Positions 16,562 to 26,579 of a DNA stretch of 64,000 bases are shown here, in pieces (positions within the stretch are counted from its first letter, which is position 1; each line of letters starts with the position of its first letter). A model generated the notes under the pieces. That model was not told the origin of the DNA and did not search any database. It saw nothing but the letters and a program-made list of their open reading frames with translations. Source of the DNA: Bradyrhizobium embrapense (GTDB lineage Bacteria; Pseudomonadota; Alphaproteobacteria; Rhizobiales; Xanthobacteraceae). The position numbers and the translations under genes were made by a program. The stretch spans positions 186,001-250,000 of the forward strand of contig NZ_LFIP02000001.1 of assembly GCF_001189235.2 (NCBI RefSeq), given 5' to 3'.

Positions 16562-17545
16562 ATGCCGAAAAAAGCCAAAAAAACCACCAGTAAAATAACC
16601 AGCAAAACCGCCCCCAAAGCTGCCGCCAAGCGCGCCGCAAACGCCGCGACAAAACGCCCGGTCATGCAGCTCGACGGCGCGGCCGCCGAGCGGATCGCGA
16701 GCGCCCTGGAGGCCATCGCGAGCCGCCTTGCGGACGCCTCCCCGGCCTCCGATCCGGCCCGCTCATTCGGCGCCGCGGACGCCTTTGTCTGGCATCCGGA
16801 CGGACGCCTTGCCCCGGTGCCGCGCGTCAGCCGTGTCGAGATCGGCCTGCTCAAGGGCGTCGACCGGATGCGCGATATCTTGATGGAAAATACCGAGCGC
16901 TTCGCCAACGGACTGCCCGCCAACAATGCGCTGCTCTGGGGCGCCCGCGGCATGGGCAAGTCGTCGCTGGTCAAGGCCACCCATGCCAGCATCAATGTCG
17001 ATCGCAAGCCGGCCGACCGGCTCAAGCTGATCGAGATCCATCGCGAGGACATCGAGAGCCTGCCCGGCCTGATGGACCTTCTGCGCAGCTCCTCCTTCCG
17101 CTTCATCGTGTTCTGCGACGACCTCTCGTTCGACGGCAACGACGCCTCCTACAAATCGCTCAAGGCGGTGTTGGAAGGCGGCATCGAGGGACGCCCCGAG
17201 AACGTCATCCTCTATGCGACCTCGAACCGGCGACATTTGCTGTCGCGCGAGATGATCGAGAACGAACGCTCGACCGCGATCAATCCGGGCGAAGCGGTCG
17301 AAGAGAAAGTATCACTGTCGGATCGGTTCGGTCTCTGGCTTGGCTTCCACCGCTGCAGCCAGGACGAGTACCTTGCGATGGTCAAGGGCTATTGCGACCA
17401 TTACGGCATCAAGATCGCCGAGGACGAACTGGAGCGCGAGGCGCTCGAATGGTCGACCACCCGCGGCTCGCGCTCCGGCCGCGTCGCCTGGCAGTACACG
17501 CAGGAACTCGCCGGCCGGCTCGGCGTGCGGCTGAGCGGGAACTGA
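16562..17545 (+). CDS. AAA+ ATPase of the DUF815 family
   Basis: This 327-residue ATP-binding protein has a Lys/Ala-rich N-terminus (MPKKAKKTTSKITSKT) and a single AAA+ domain. Walker A is WGARGMGKSSLVKA near residue 120, and Walker B is FRFIVFCDDLSFDG near residue 180, followed by LKAVLEGGIEGRPENVILYA and TSNRRHLL. These match DUF815 (PF05673), predicted ATPases of unknown process. The ATG at 16562 gives the family-like N-terminus; an upstream TTG adds an unlikely leader. It is divergent from yajC in a region where the neighbouring minus-strand genes are otherwise contiguous. Confidence 0.88.
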   Translation: MPKKAKKTTSKITSKTAPKAAAKRAANAATKRPVMQLDGAAAERIASALEAIASRLADASPASDPARSFGAADAFVWHPDGRLAPVPRVSRVEIGLLKGVDRMRDILMENTERFANGLPANNALLWGARGMGKSSLVKATHASINVDRKPADRLKLIEIHREDIESLPGLMDLLRSSSFRFIVFCDDLSFDGNDASYKSLKAVLEGGIEGRPENVILYATSNRRHLLSREMIENERSTAINPGEAVEEKVSLSDRFGLWLGFHRCSQDEYLAMVKGYCDHYGIKIAEDELEREALEWSTTRGSRSGRVAWQYTQELAGRLGVRLSGN

Positions 17546-17570
17546 TCGCAGCAGCATTTGCGCAACACAA

Positions 17571-17605
17571 AACGGGGGAGGCCTTGCGCCTCCCCCGTTG
17601 TCTTT
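17571..17605. terminator. Bidirectional terminator between DUF815 and nlpD-like genes
   Basis: A 12-pair stem (arm AACGGGGGAGGC, five-base loop) lies between two convergent stops, 25 bp after one and 43 bp after the other. T-containing tracts follow on the plus strand (GTCTTTGTTG) and less clearly on the minus strand. Confidence 0.75.
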
Positions 17606-17647
17606 GTTGTGAGACTTGGAAGTCCCTTGGAAGTCCCGGCGCGTAAC

Positions 17648-19021
17648 TTACGCGCCGTTGAGGAACTGGAGCGGATCGACCGGAGACGATCCCTTGCGGA
17701 TTTCGAAATGGAGCTGCGGCGAGCCGGCCTCGCCCGACTGGCCCGACTTGGCGATCACCTGGCCGCGCTTGATCGTATCGCCGCGCTTCACCAGAAGCTC
17801 GCTCGCATGAGCGTAGGCGGTGACATAGCCGTTGGAATGGCGAACCAGCACGAGGTTGCCGTAGCCCTTCAGCTCATTGCCCGAATAGGCGACGACGCCG
17901 TCTTCGGCCGCCTTGACCGGCGTGCCTTCGGGCACCGCGACGTTGATGCCGTCATTGACCTTGCCGTTGGTCTTCGAGCCGTAGGCGGTGATGACCTTGC
18001 CGCGCACCGGCCAGCGGAACGTCGGCAATGCCCCGGTGGCTTCGCTGGACTTGGTGGCAACCGGCGCTTCTGCGGCGGCGACCGGCTGTTCGACGGTAGC
18101 GGTCGGCTGCACCAGCCGCGCGCTCTGCTGCGACAGCGCCGTCGCGACGACCTTCGGAGCCGCCACGGCCGGCGCCGGGGCAACGGCGACGGGCGCAGCG
18201 GCAAGAGGCTGTGCAACGGGCGCAGGAGCCGCCATCGCGGTCTTGGCACCGGGCACCACCAGCTTCATGCCGAGACTCAGCCGGGCTGATTGATCGAGAT
18301 TGTTGGCGCGGGCAAGCTCCGCCACGGGAATGTGGTGCTGGCGCGCGATGTTGCGCAGCGTGTCGCCGCGATTGACATAGTGGACGCCGGAAGGCGCGGC
18401 GGCCACGGCAACGGGTCGCGTGGCCGGTGCGGCCATCGCCGGCACTGCTGCAGCGGCCGTCGGGCGCGGAATGACGAGCTGCTGGCCGGGCGACAGCGCG
18501 CGCGGTCCCTTGTAGCCATTGGCGCGCAGGATCTCGGCGGTCGAGACGTTGTAGCGGCGCGCCAGCACTTCGAGCGTATCGCTGGTGCCGACGATGATGG
18601 TGGTGCCGCTGTGTCCGGCATGCGCTGCGGCGACCGAATGCGGAACGGTGCCGGTGGCTTCGATCTGCGGCTGCGCAGGCGGCGTGTAGGACGAAACCCC
18701 GCGCCCGCCTCCGGATACGCCAGCATTGGCAACCGGATAGGACTGCGGCGCAGCAACCGGCGGCGGCAACGGCTGTGACTGATACTGTGAATATTGCGGT
18801 TGCGTTCGTGGCCGCGCGTATTGCGGCAGCTCGCGCGGCGGCTGTGCCTGCACGGTGCCGGTCGGCTGCGGATCAAACGCAAACGGATTTTGCGAGTAAG
18901 AGTTTTGCGAGAAGCGCGACGACATGTCGGCGCTGCAACCGGCAAAAGCCATGGACATCAGCGTCAGCACCGCAACCTGCGGTACGCGACGCGAGCGAAG
19001 CAACTCAACAACCCCAGACAT
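17648..19021 (-). CDS. nlpD: NlpD-like LysM/LytM lipoprotein with degenerate peptidase site
   Basis: This 457-residue outer-membrane lipoprotein is predicted from lipobox MAFAGC near residue 29. Two LysM domains follow (about residues 140-185 and 213-257), then an Ala/Pro/Val-rich linker and a C-terminal M23/LytM domain (about 335-457). The LytM metal site is broken: the first His and the Asp of HxGxD are Asn (VNDGINVAV) and the first His of HxH is Gln (SPQLHFEIR). This is what is seen in NlpD and EnvC, which activate N-acetylmuramyl-L-alanine amidases instead of cutting peptidoglycan themselves. It lies downstream of pcm, as in the widespread surE-pcm-nlpD cluster. Confidence 0.88.
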   Translation of the reverse strand: MSGVVELLRSRRVPQVAVLTLMSMAFAGCSADMSSRFSQNSYSQNPFAFDPQPTGTVQAQPPRELPQYARPRTQPQYSQYQSQPLPPPVAAPQSYPVANAGVSGGGRGVSSYTPPAQPQIEATGTVPHSVAAAHAGHSGTTIIVGTSDTLEVLARRYNVSTAEILRANGYKGPRALSPGQQLVIPRPTAAAAVPAMAAPATRPVAVAAAPSGVHYVNRGDTLRNIARQHHIPVAELARANNLDQSARLSLGMKLVVPGAKTAMAAPAPVAQPLAAAPVAVAPAPAVAAPKVVATALSQQSARLVQPTATVEQPVAAAEAPVATKSSEATGALPTFRWPVRGKVITAYGSKTNGKVNDGINVAVPEGTPVKAAEDGVVAYSGNELKGYGNLVLVRHSNGYVTAYAHASELLVKRGDTIKRGQVIAKSGQSGEAGSPQLHFEIRKGSSPVDPLQFLNGA

Positions 19022-19131
19022 GGTTACTCACTCGTACGCAACAAAAGACTGTTTTGAGTAAACACGTCGCGAGTAAATAACCGCTTAACCCTGCGAATAA
19101 GGCGTTGGTGCCAAGCGGCAAATCGCCGAAT

Positions 19132-19788
19132 TTACAATTCGCGCGCGATTCCCGGCAGCGCCGGCACAAAGCGGACGTCGACCAATTCCTTGCGGTCGAA
19201 TCCGCTCTCCGTGCGCACCACGCGGACCAGGGTCTGGGTCCCCTGATGCGGCCCGACCGGGGCGATCAGGATGCCGCCCGGATCGAGTCGCTCCAGCAGC
19301 TTCTCCGGAATCTGCTCCATTGCCGCGGTAACGATGATGCGGTCGAAATCGCCGGCCCCCGCCGGGACGTCGAAGCCGTCGCCGAGCAGCACCTCGATGT
19401 TGTAATAGCCCAGCTTTTCGAGGCGCTTGCGGGCGGCGTCAGCCAGCGTCCGGTAGCGCTCGATGGTCAGAACCTGCTTGCACAGCCGGGACAGGACCGC
19501 GGCCTGGTAGCCCGAACCGGTGCCGATCTCGAGCACGCGGTGATCCTTCTGCAGCTGCAGTTGCTCGGTCATGTAGGCGACGACGAAAGGCTGGCTGATA
19601 GTCTGCCCGCAGGCGATCCCCAGCGCGCTGTCGCGGTAGGCCTCGTTGCGATCGCGCGGATCGACAAACAGCTCGCGCGGAACCTCCTCCATGGTGCGCA
19701 GCACCGCCTGATCACTGACCCCTCGCCGCCGCAGGGTGAGCTGAAACATCATCTTCTCGGTCGGATCGGGCTTCACGGCCATGTTCAT
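19132..19788 (-). CDS. pcm: Protein-L-isoaspartate O-methyltransferase
   Basis: This 218-residue cytoplasmic repair enzyme methylates isoaspartyl residues in aged proteins using S-adenosylmethionine. Motif I is [18 protein letters not shown] near residue 85. The N-terminal [16 protein letters not shown] and the later [20 protein letters not shown] and [12 protein letters not shown] are typical. The start is [15 protein letters not shown] at 19788; the third-codon Met is an alternative. It forms the surE-pcm-nlpD order on the minus strand, but surE and pcm are separated here by 844 bp holding a plus-strand response regulator. Confidence 0.95.
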   Translation of the reverse strand: MNMAVKPDPTEKMMFQLTLRRRGVSDQAVLRTMEEVPRELFVDPRDRNEAYRDSALGIACGQTISQPFVVAYMTEQLQLQKDHRVLEIGTGSGYQAAVLSRLCKQVLTIERYRTLADAARKRLEKLGYYNIEVLLGDGFDVPAGAGDFDRIIVTAAMEQIPEKLLERLDPGGILIAPVGPHQGTQTLVRVVRTESGFDRKELVDVRFVPALPGIAREL

Positions 19789-20133
19789 CAGCGTCTCTGG
19801 GCAGTAGCGCGGAATCTTCCTTAAGCTTCATGCCATTGAAATCCGAAATGCCGCGTTAAGGAAAAATTTCCCGTTACCTTTTGTTCCCGGCCAGGAACCG
19901 GCAGCCCGATTTCGTATTGGCGCTAACACAGCAGCTTCCCATATAATACCGGCGATGCGCGGCTAACGCCCAGGGACAGGAGCTCAGTCTGCACTAATCC
20001 TGCGCAACAGAGTCAGTCAAAACGATCCGGCGACGCAGCGTCGCGCGCTGGAAACCGACAAATTCCAAACGTTTGCATTGCGCCTTTTGGCGTTATTTGC
20101 GAGCCTGTTTCGGGGACGGGCAAGGATTCCATC
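19789..20133. other. 345-bp gap between divergent pcm and response regulator
   Basis: No gene recognised. The stretch near 19840-19890 is A/T-rich with GAAAAATTTCCCGTT, suggestive of promoter DNA, and must hold promoters for both directions. No terminator or repeat is seen. Confidence 0.45.
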
Positions 20134-20511
20134 ATGACAGCGACACGGCCGGCGGGCTGTTCAGTTTTCCTCGTTGAGGACGAGGTCATGATCCGGATGA
20201 TGGTCGCCGATATGCTGGAGGAACTCGGCCACAGTGTCGCGGCCGAGGCCGGCGAAATCGGCGAAGCCGTCAAGCTCGCGCAATCGACCGAATTCGACCT
20301 CGCGATCCTCGACGTCAACGTCAACGGCAAGGTGATCACTCCGGTCGCCGAGCTGATCAATGCCCGCAACCGCCCCTTCATATTCGCAACCGGGTATGGC
20401 TCGTCCGGCCTGCCACCGGAGTATCGCGATCGTCCGGCGTTGCAAAAGCCCTTCCAGCTGGAAACGCTGGCGCAGGTGATCTCCAGCGCAATGCGGAGCG
20501 CACCGGTTTAA
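20134..20511 (+). CDS. Single-domain response regulator with FAT GUY motif
   Basis: This 125-residue stand-alone receiver domain has no output domain. The acidic pocket is FLVEDE (residues 12-17), the phosphoacceptor is D60 (LAILDVNVNG), and the conserved Lys is K105 in ALQKPF. The stretch RPFIFATGYGSSGLP (about 80-94) is the FAT GUY signature found in an alphaproteobacterial group of receivers. Members such as Caulobacter MrrA and Sphingomonas SdrG act in the phosphorelay that controls the general stress response. No histidine kinase gene is adjacent. It sits between surE and pcm on the opposite strand, which looks like an insertion into an old gene cluster. Confidence 0.9.
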   Translation: MTATRPAGCSVFLVEDEVMIRMMVADMLEELGHSVAAEAGEIGEAVKLAQSTEFDLAILDVNVNGKVITPVAELINARNRPFIFATGYGSSGLPPEYRDRPALQKPFQLETLAQVISSAMRSAPV

Positions 20512-20532
20512 ATCTCACCCGCATTCGTATTC

Positions 20533-20619
20533 GTAGCCCGGAGCAGCGCAGCGAAATCCAGGACTGCGCTCTATGCGTTTAAGATTTCCCCGGATTTCGC
20601 TGCGCTCCATCCGGGCTAC
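20533..20619. repeat. Imperfect inverted-repeat element (intergenic palindrome)
   Basis: The left arm GTAGCCCGGAGCAGCGCAGC and right arm ending GCTGCGCTCCATCCGGGCTAC form a palindrome of about 87 bp with a short central loop. It lies between the convergent stops of the response regulator and surE. Its form matches the abundant REP-like intergenic palindromes of rhizobia; copies elsewhere in the genome are expected but not checked here. Confidence 0.75.
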
Positions 20620-20631
20620 AGATTCCCTGCA

Positions 20632-21399
20632 TCACTTCAACGTCGCGGTCAGCTTTTCCGAAAACGCCTCATCGGTGCGGTCGAGCCGCAGCGGCGTCAC
20701 CGAGACGTAGCGCGCGGCAAGCGCGGCGAGATCGGTGCCTTCGGCCGGCGTATCCATCATCGCCGCGCGCTCGAAGCCGATCCAGAAATACGGATTGCCG
20801 CGTCCGTCGTGACGACGATCGATTTTCAGGAAACCCTGATTGCGCTTGCCCTGCCGCGTGATCCGGATGCCCTTGACGTCATCGGGCATGCAGGACGGGA
20901 AGTTGACATTGATGACGGTGTTGCGGGGAACGCCTGCGCCGATCACCTTGCGGATGATGTCGGGCCCGAATTTCAGCGCGGTCTCCCACAGCGGCGCGTT
21001 GCGCGTCTCGATCGAAAACTCCTGCGACAACGCAAACGACGGAAAGCCCAGGATGGTGCCTTCCAGCGCGCCGGCAATGGTGCCGGAATAGACCACGTCC
21101 TCGGCGACGTTGCGGCCCTTGTTGACGCCGCTCAGCACGAGATCGGGCAGCTTGTCTCCGAGAATGTGGCGCGCGCCCATGATGACGCAATCGGTCGGCG
21201 TGCCGCGCACCGCGAAGTGACGAGGGCTGACCTCGCGCAGACGCAGCGGATCGTTGAGCGAGAGCGAATGCGACACGCCGGACTGATCGAGTTCGGGGGC
21301 GACGATCCAGACGTCGTCGGACAATGCGCGTGCGATCTGCTCGACGACCTGCAGGCCGGGGGCGTGGATGCCGTCATCATTGGTGCAGAGAATTCGCAT
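20632..21399 (-). CDS. surE: 5'/3'-nucleotidase SurE
   Basis: This 255-residue survival protein is a metal-dependent phosphatase acting on nucleoside monophosphates. The metal site is at the N-terminus, MRILCTNDDGIHAPGL (Asp8-Asp9), with Ser40 region DQSGVSHSLSLNDPLRL and Asn in SGVNKGRNVAEDVVYSGT. VRGTPTDCVIMG is also diagnostic. It lies 80 bp downstream of the proline-rich gene, in the serS-surE-pcm order typical of alphaproteobacteria. Confidence 0.96.
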   Translation of the reverse strand: MRILCTNDDGIHAPGLQVVEQIARALSDDVWIVAPELDQSGVSHSLSLNDPLRLREVSPRHFAVRGTPTDCVIMGARHILGDKLPDLVLSGVNKGRNVAEDVVYSGTIAGALEGTILGFPSFALSQEFSIETRNAPLWETALKFGPDIIRKVIGAGVPRNTVINVNFPSCMPDDVKGIRITRQGKRNQGFLKIDRRHDGRGNPYFWIGFERAAMMDTPAEGTDLAALAARYVSVTPLRLDRTDEAFSEKLTATLK

Positions 21400-21479
21400 C
21401 CGTCAAAGTGCCTCTTGTTTCGATTCGACGCGGGTTTCTTGAGTTGCGGTTTCTTGAGTTGATTTGCCGTCTTAACCGG

Positions 21480-22235
21480 CTAGGGCCGCGGAGGCAAACC
21501 GGGCCCGTGCCATCGCGCCGAGGGGACGCGCCATGGGTGCACGAATCTGCCGCTACCGGCGATCTTGCGGTCGAACACCGGCCACGCCGGTCGGGCTGAC
21601 TGCCGAACGGTCGTGAGAACCGGCGGCGTGGGCGCCTCCGGCTTAACCGGTGCAACCTGGCAAGCGTCGGGCTTTGGAGCTTCGGATCTGGGAGCTTCGG
21701 ACCTGATGGGCTCGGTGTTTGGAGGCTCAGGCTTGGGAGCCCCGCGTTCGGCAGGTTCAGCCCGGGGCGATTCAACCTTGGGCGGTTCAGGCTTGGGCGT
21801 TTCAAGCTTGGGCGGTTCAGGCTTCAGCGGCGGCCGCGCGGGCGCCTCCTCGGCCGGCTTTGCGACCGGCGCGGCCGCAACCGATTTCGATTTCAACCTC
21901 GCCAGCAGCTCCTCGATGGAGGGCACCGATTCCGCGCCAAGCGGAGCCCGGAGCACGGCCCGGACCGGAGGCGCCGGCGGCGGCGCGACGGCTGCTGGCG
22001 GGGGCAGATCGGCCGGCGCCAAATAGGCGAACTTGCCGCGCGCGATCTCCAGTGCCTTGTCGAAGTCCGGCCTGTCGATCCAGACCTTCGACTGTATCTC
22101 GGTCACGCGGGCCTCCCACAAGCGCGCGGCCTCAATGTCGTAGTAGCCCATCTGCTTCTGATTGATCAGTTGCAGACCGTGGCCCGTGACGGCCCATTGT
22201 CGACCAAGCCAGTGGATGTCCCGGTGGAGCGGCAT
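21480..22235 (-). CDS. Proline-rich repetitive protein between serS and surE
   Basis: This 251-residue protein has an apparently folded N-terminus of about 60 residues (MPLHRDIHWLGRQWAVTG, then MGYYDIEAARLWEARVTE) and a long low-complexity part. Residues about 125-210 consist of repeats like KPEPPK, PEPPKVES and SEAPRSEAPK. The tail FVHPWRVPSARWHGPGLPPRP is basic and aromatic. I recognise no named domain. The start at 22235 follows a GAGGG site and lies 16 bp after the serS stop. Repeats in the DNA keep all three frames open locally, so reading-frame choice rests on the non-repetitive N-terminus. It is probably translated with serS. Confidence 0.65.
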   Translation of the reverse strand: MPLHRDIHWLGRQWAVTGHGLQLINQKQMGYYDIEAARLWEARVTEIQSKVWIDRPDFDKALEIARGKFAYLAPADLPPPAAVAPPPAPPVRAVLRAPLGAESVPSIEELLARLKSKSVAAAPVAKPAEEAPARPPLKPEPPKLETPKPEPPKVESPRAEPAERGAPKPEPPNTEPIRSEAPRSEAPKPDACQVAPVKPEAPTPPVLTTVRQSARPAWPVFDRKIAGSGRFVHPWRVPSARWHGPGLPPRP

Positions 22236-22251
22236 CACACTGGCCCTCGCC

Positions 22252-23784
<1,533 letters not shown>

Positions 23785-24591
23785 CTATTCGGCCGGATTG
23801 GTCGCCGACGGCGCTCCGGACGAGGCGTTCGAAGGGGCGGCCTTCTTCTCCACGATCCGGACCGCGATGATGGCCCCCTCATAGAGCAGGAGCAGCGGGA
23901 TCGCGAGCGAGGCCTGGCTCAGCACATCGGGCGGCGTCAGCACGGCGGCGATGATGAAGGCGATCACGATGAAGTAGCGCCGCTTCTCCTTCAGCATCTT
24001 CGAGGTGACGATGCCGATCCGGCCGAGCAGCGTCAGGATCACCGGCAGCTGGAATGCGATTCCGAAGGCGAAGATCAGCGACATCATCAGCGAGAGATAC
24101 TCGCCGACCTTGGGCAGCAGCTGGATCTGCGCCGTCTCCGTGCCCGCCGCCTGCTGCATGCCGAGCGAAAAGCGGGTCAGCATCGGGAAGACCACGAAAT
24201 AGACCATCATCGCGCCGAGCACGAAGAACACCGGCGTCGCGATCAGATAAGGCAGGAACGCGTTGCGCTCATGCTTGTAGAGCCCGGGCGCCACGAATTT
24301 GTAGATCTGCGTCGCGACGATCGGAAACGAGATGAAGCCGGCGCCGAACAACGCGAGCTTGAGCTGTGTCAGGAAATATTCGAGCAGCGCGGTATAGATG
24401 AATTTGGAATTTTCCGGCCCCGCCACCCAGATGAAGGGCCAGACCAGGACGTTGAAGATCTGCTTGGCGAAGAAGAAGCAGATGATGAAGGCCACGCCGA
24501 AGCCGAGCAGCGCCTTGATCAGCCGCGAACGCAGCTCGATCAGATGATCCATCAAGGGGGCCTTGCTGGCCTCGATATCTTCGGCGCTCAT
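23785..24591 (-). CDS. tatC: Twin-arginine translocase subunit TatC
   Basis: This 268-residue six-helix membrane protein is the signal-peptide receptor of the Tat pathway for folded proteins. [18 protein letters not shown] near residue 14 is the conserved cytoplasmic N-terminal motif, followed by [20 protein letters not shown] and the [24 protein letters not shown] region. The C-terminal tail is Ala/Pro-rich. It overlaps tatB by four bases (ATGA). At least one Tat substrate candidate, the FAH-fold protein at 2038-2865, is in the same window. Confidence 0.97.
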   Translation of the reverse strand: MSAEDIEASKAPLMDHLIELRSRLIKALLGFGVAFIICFFFAKQIFNVLVWPFIWVAGPENSKFIYTALLEYFLTQLKLALFGAGFISFPIVATQIYKFVAPGLYKHERNAFLPYLIATPVFFVLGAMMVYFVVFPMLTRFSLGMQQAAGTETAQIQLLPKVGEYLSLMMSLIFAFGIAFQLPVILTLLGRIGIVTSKMLKEKRRYFIVIAFIIAAVLTPPDVLSQASLAIPLLLLYEGAIIAVRIVEKKAAPSNASSGAPSATNPAE

Positions 24592-25094
24592 GACGCCCTC
24601 GCGTCCTTGAGCACGTCGGGCTGCGCCGGCGTCGCGCCCTGCGCAGGCGCCGACTCGGGCTTCACTTCGCTGGTGATCGCGAGCGGCTCGCTCGTGGTGG
24701 CCGCGTGCGCCTCGGCCTCGACGAAGGTTTCCGGCGTCGGAGCTGCGGGTGTCGTGGGTGTGACCGGTGCGTCGATCGCGGAGGCAACCTGCGCATCGAC
24801 CGGCTTGTCGATCTGCAGAGCGTCGCTGACGTCCTTCTCCAGCGAGGTCATGATGCCGCCGCTGGTGATGCCGGTCGCGGCCTCCCTGACTTCGTCAAAA
24901 CTCTTCTTGAGGTCGGCCATCTCGGCCTCGCGCATGGCCTCCTGGAACTGGCCCTGGAATTCGGCGGCCATCCTGCGGGCCTTGCCCATCCATTGCCCGA
25001 CCATGCGCAGCACGCCCGGAAGTTCTTTCGGGCCGATGGCGATCAGCGCGACGACCGCGATGACGACCAGTTCACTCCACCCGATGTCGAACAT
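24588..25094 (-). CDS. tatB: Twin-arginine translocase subunit TatB
   Basis: This 168-residue protein starts with the TatB form [43 protein letters not shown], including the conserved Glu of the membrane helix and the GPKELP hinge. An amphipathic helix follows to about residue 70, then an Ala/Pro/Glu-rich unstructured tail. TatB forms the receptor with TatC. The gene overlaps tatC by four bases and lies 161 bp downstream of tatA. Confidence 0.95.
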   Translation of the reverse strand: MFDIGWSELVVIAVVALIAIGPKELPGVLRMVGQWMGKARRMAAEFQGQFQEAMREAEMADLKKSFDEVREAATGITSGGIMTSLEKDVSDALQIDKPVDAQVASAIDAPVTPTTPAAPTPETFVEAEAHAATTSEPLAITSEVKPESAPAQGATPAQPDVLKDARAS

Positions 25095-25255
25095 GAATGC
25101 TTCCGCCTAAGCGCGCCGCTATCGGCCCCATCGATCCCTAGCAGGATCTGGGGCTGCCGGCGCCTTTTCTCAATCGGCGTCCATAGCGCGTCTGTGCGAC
25201 GGCGTCACCGTTTCGCGCCAGGAAAAACGTCGAAATATGCGTCAGTACAAGCGCG

Positions 25256-25489
25256 TTAGACGGCCTTGCTGCCGACGTCCTGGCGCGCGGCCGACGGCGC
25301 CGCATTGTGGTCGATCGCCTTGGTGGACTCCGGCTTGTCCGCAACCTTGTCGTCGTCCTGCATGCCCTTCTTGAAGGCCTTGATGCCTTGGGCGACGTCA
25401 CCCATCAGGTCCGAAATCTTGCCGCGTCCGAACAGCAGCAGGACCACTGCGATCACGACGATCCAGTGCCAAATGCTAAGCGAACCCAT
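25256..25489 (-). CDS. tatA: Twin-arginine translocase subunit TatA
   Basis: This 77-residue pore-forming subunit has membrane helix [19 protein letters not shown] (about residues 7-25), then the [23 protein letters not shown] amphipathic region typical of TatA, and a short polar tail. The start at 25489 (MGSLSIWHW) follows the GGAGGG-containing stretch; the in-frame upstream codons are not used. It is downstream of scpB by 147 bp and upstream of tatB. Confidence 0.95.
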   Translation of the reverse strand: MGSLSIWHWIVVIAVVLLLFGRGKISDLMGDVAQGIKAFKKGMQDDDKVADKPESTKAIDHNAAPSAARQDVGSKAV

Positions 25490-25636
25490 CCTGCAACCCT
25501 CCAGAAATGGCCGGGGGACCGGCCTGAACATGGCCGGAAGTTAGGCCCGCGGGGTGTCAAAAACAAGGACCTCAGCCGCGGCAAATCGCTGTCGCGGCTA
25601 CGTAATATTGCTAGGCTTAACCGGGAATATTCCGGG

Positions 25637-26557
25637 CTATTCGCCCTTCTCCTCGGTGCCGTCGTCATCGTCCGCGTGGTCGATGCGCTCTTCTGGCTCG
25701 CCAGCGTCAGGTTCGGCCGCGTCAGGTTCGACTGCATCCTCCTCGGCGGCAGCGTCCGCCTCGGATTCGGCTCCCGCTTCGACGGTCATTTCGACCTCGG
25801 CAGTCTCAACCTCGGTCGCTTCGCTCTCGGGCTTCGGTTCCTCGGTTTCCGGCTCGACCGCCGGCGCGAGCAGCAGTTCCAGCGTGTCGCCAGGCTCGAG
25901 CGGCTCCTCGTCCTCGCGCAGCGTCGCATCATCCGATGGCGAGGGAACGGAAAAGCCGGTCGGCAGGCGGGAGTCGAGCAGGCCGGTGCCCTTCAGTTCC
26001 TCCAGCCCCGGCAGGTCGCCGAGCGCTTCCAGGCTGAACTGCGACAGGAAGGCGTCAGTGGTTCCGAAGGTGAGCGGACGGCCCGGCGTCTTGCGGCGGC
26101 CGCGCGGGCGGATCCAGCCGGTCTCCAGCAGCACGTCGATCGTTCCCTTCGAGGTAACCACGCCGCGGATTTCTTCGATCTCGGCACGGGTCACCGGCTG
26201 GTGATAGGCGACGATCGCCAGCACCTCGATCGCCGCACGCGACAGCTTCCGCGTCTCGGTGCTCTCGCGCGTCATCAGCCACGACAGATCGCCAGCGGTA
26301 CGGAACGTCCACTTGTTGGCGACCCGAACCAGGTTGACGCCGCGCGGCGCATATTCCGCCTGCAATTGTGCGAGTGCCGCCTTGATATCGACGCCATCGG
26401 GCATCCGCTTCGCGAGCGTTGCCTGATCGATCGGCTCGGCCGATGCGAACAACAGGGCTTCCAGGAGCCGCAATTCCTCAGGACGCGCTACCGGATGGTC
26501 CATAGGAGAAACCTCCTCCTCGGGCTCGTCTCTGCGCACTTCCGCCAAGCTTGCCAT
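25637..26557 (-). CDS. scpB: Segregation and condensation protein B
   Basis: This 306-residue protein is the kleisin-associated ScpB subunit of the bacterial condensin SMC-ScpAB. Two winged-helix domains cover about residues 25-190, with AIEVLAIVAYHQPVTRAEIEEIRGV and TTDAFLSQFSLEALGDLPGL as recognisable parts. The remaining hundred residues form a strongly acidic Glu/Asp/Ala tail that is longer than in many homologues. The ATG at 26557 has an AAGGAG site; a TTG at 26587 would overlap scpA and is less likely. It is co-transcribed with scpA. Confidence 0.94.
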   Translation of the reverse strand: MASLAEVRRDEPEEEVSPMDHPVARPEELRLLEALLFASAEPIDQATLAKRMPDGVDIKAALAQLQAEYAPRGVNLVRVANKWTFRTAGDLSWLMTRESTETRKLSRAAIEVLAIVAYHQPVTRAEIEEIRGVVTSKGTIDVLLETGWIRPRGRRKTPGRPLTFGTTDAFLSQFSLEALGDLPGLEELKGTGLLDSRLPTGFSVPSPSDDATLREDEEPLEPGDTLELLLAPAVEPETEEPKPESEATEVETAEVEMTVEAGAESEADAAAEEDAVEPDAAEPDAGEPEERIDHADDDDGTEEKGE

Positions 26558-26579
26558 GGGCTTGCTCTCCTTCTTCCAC

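Noticed and set aside
25574..25599. Hairpin AGCCGCG / CGCGGCT between scpB and tatA as terminator
   Set aside because: Weak stem with a 12-base loop and T's only after eight more bases; kept out of the feature list.
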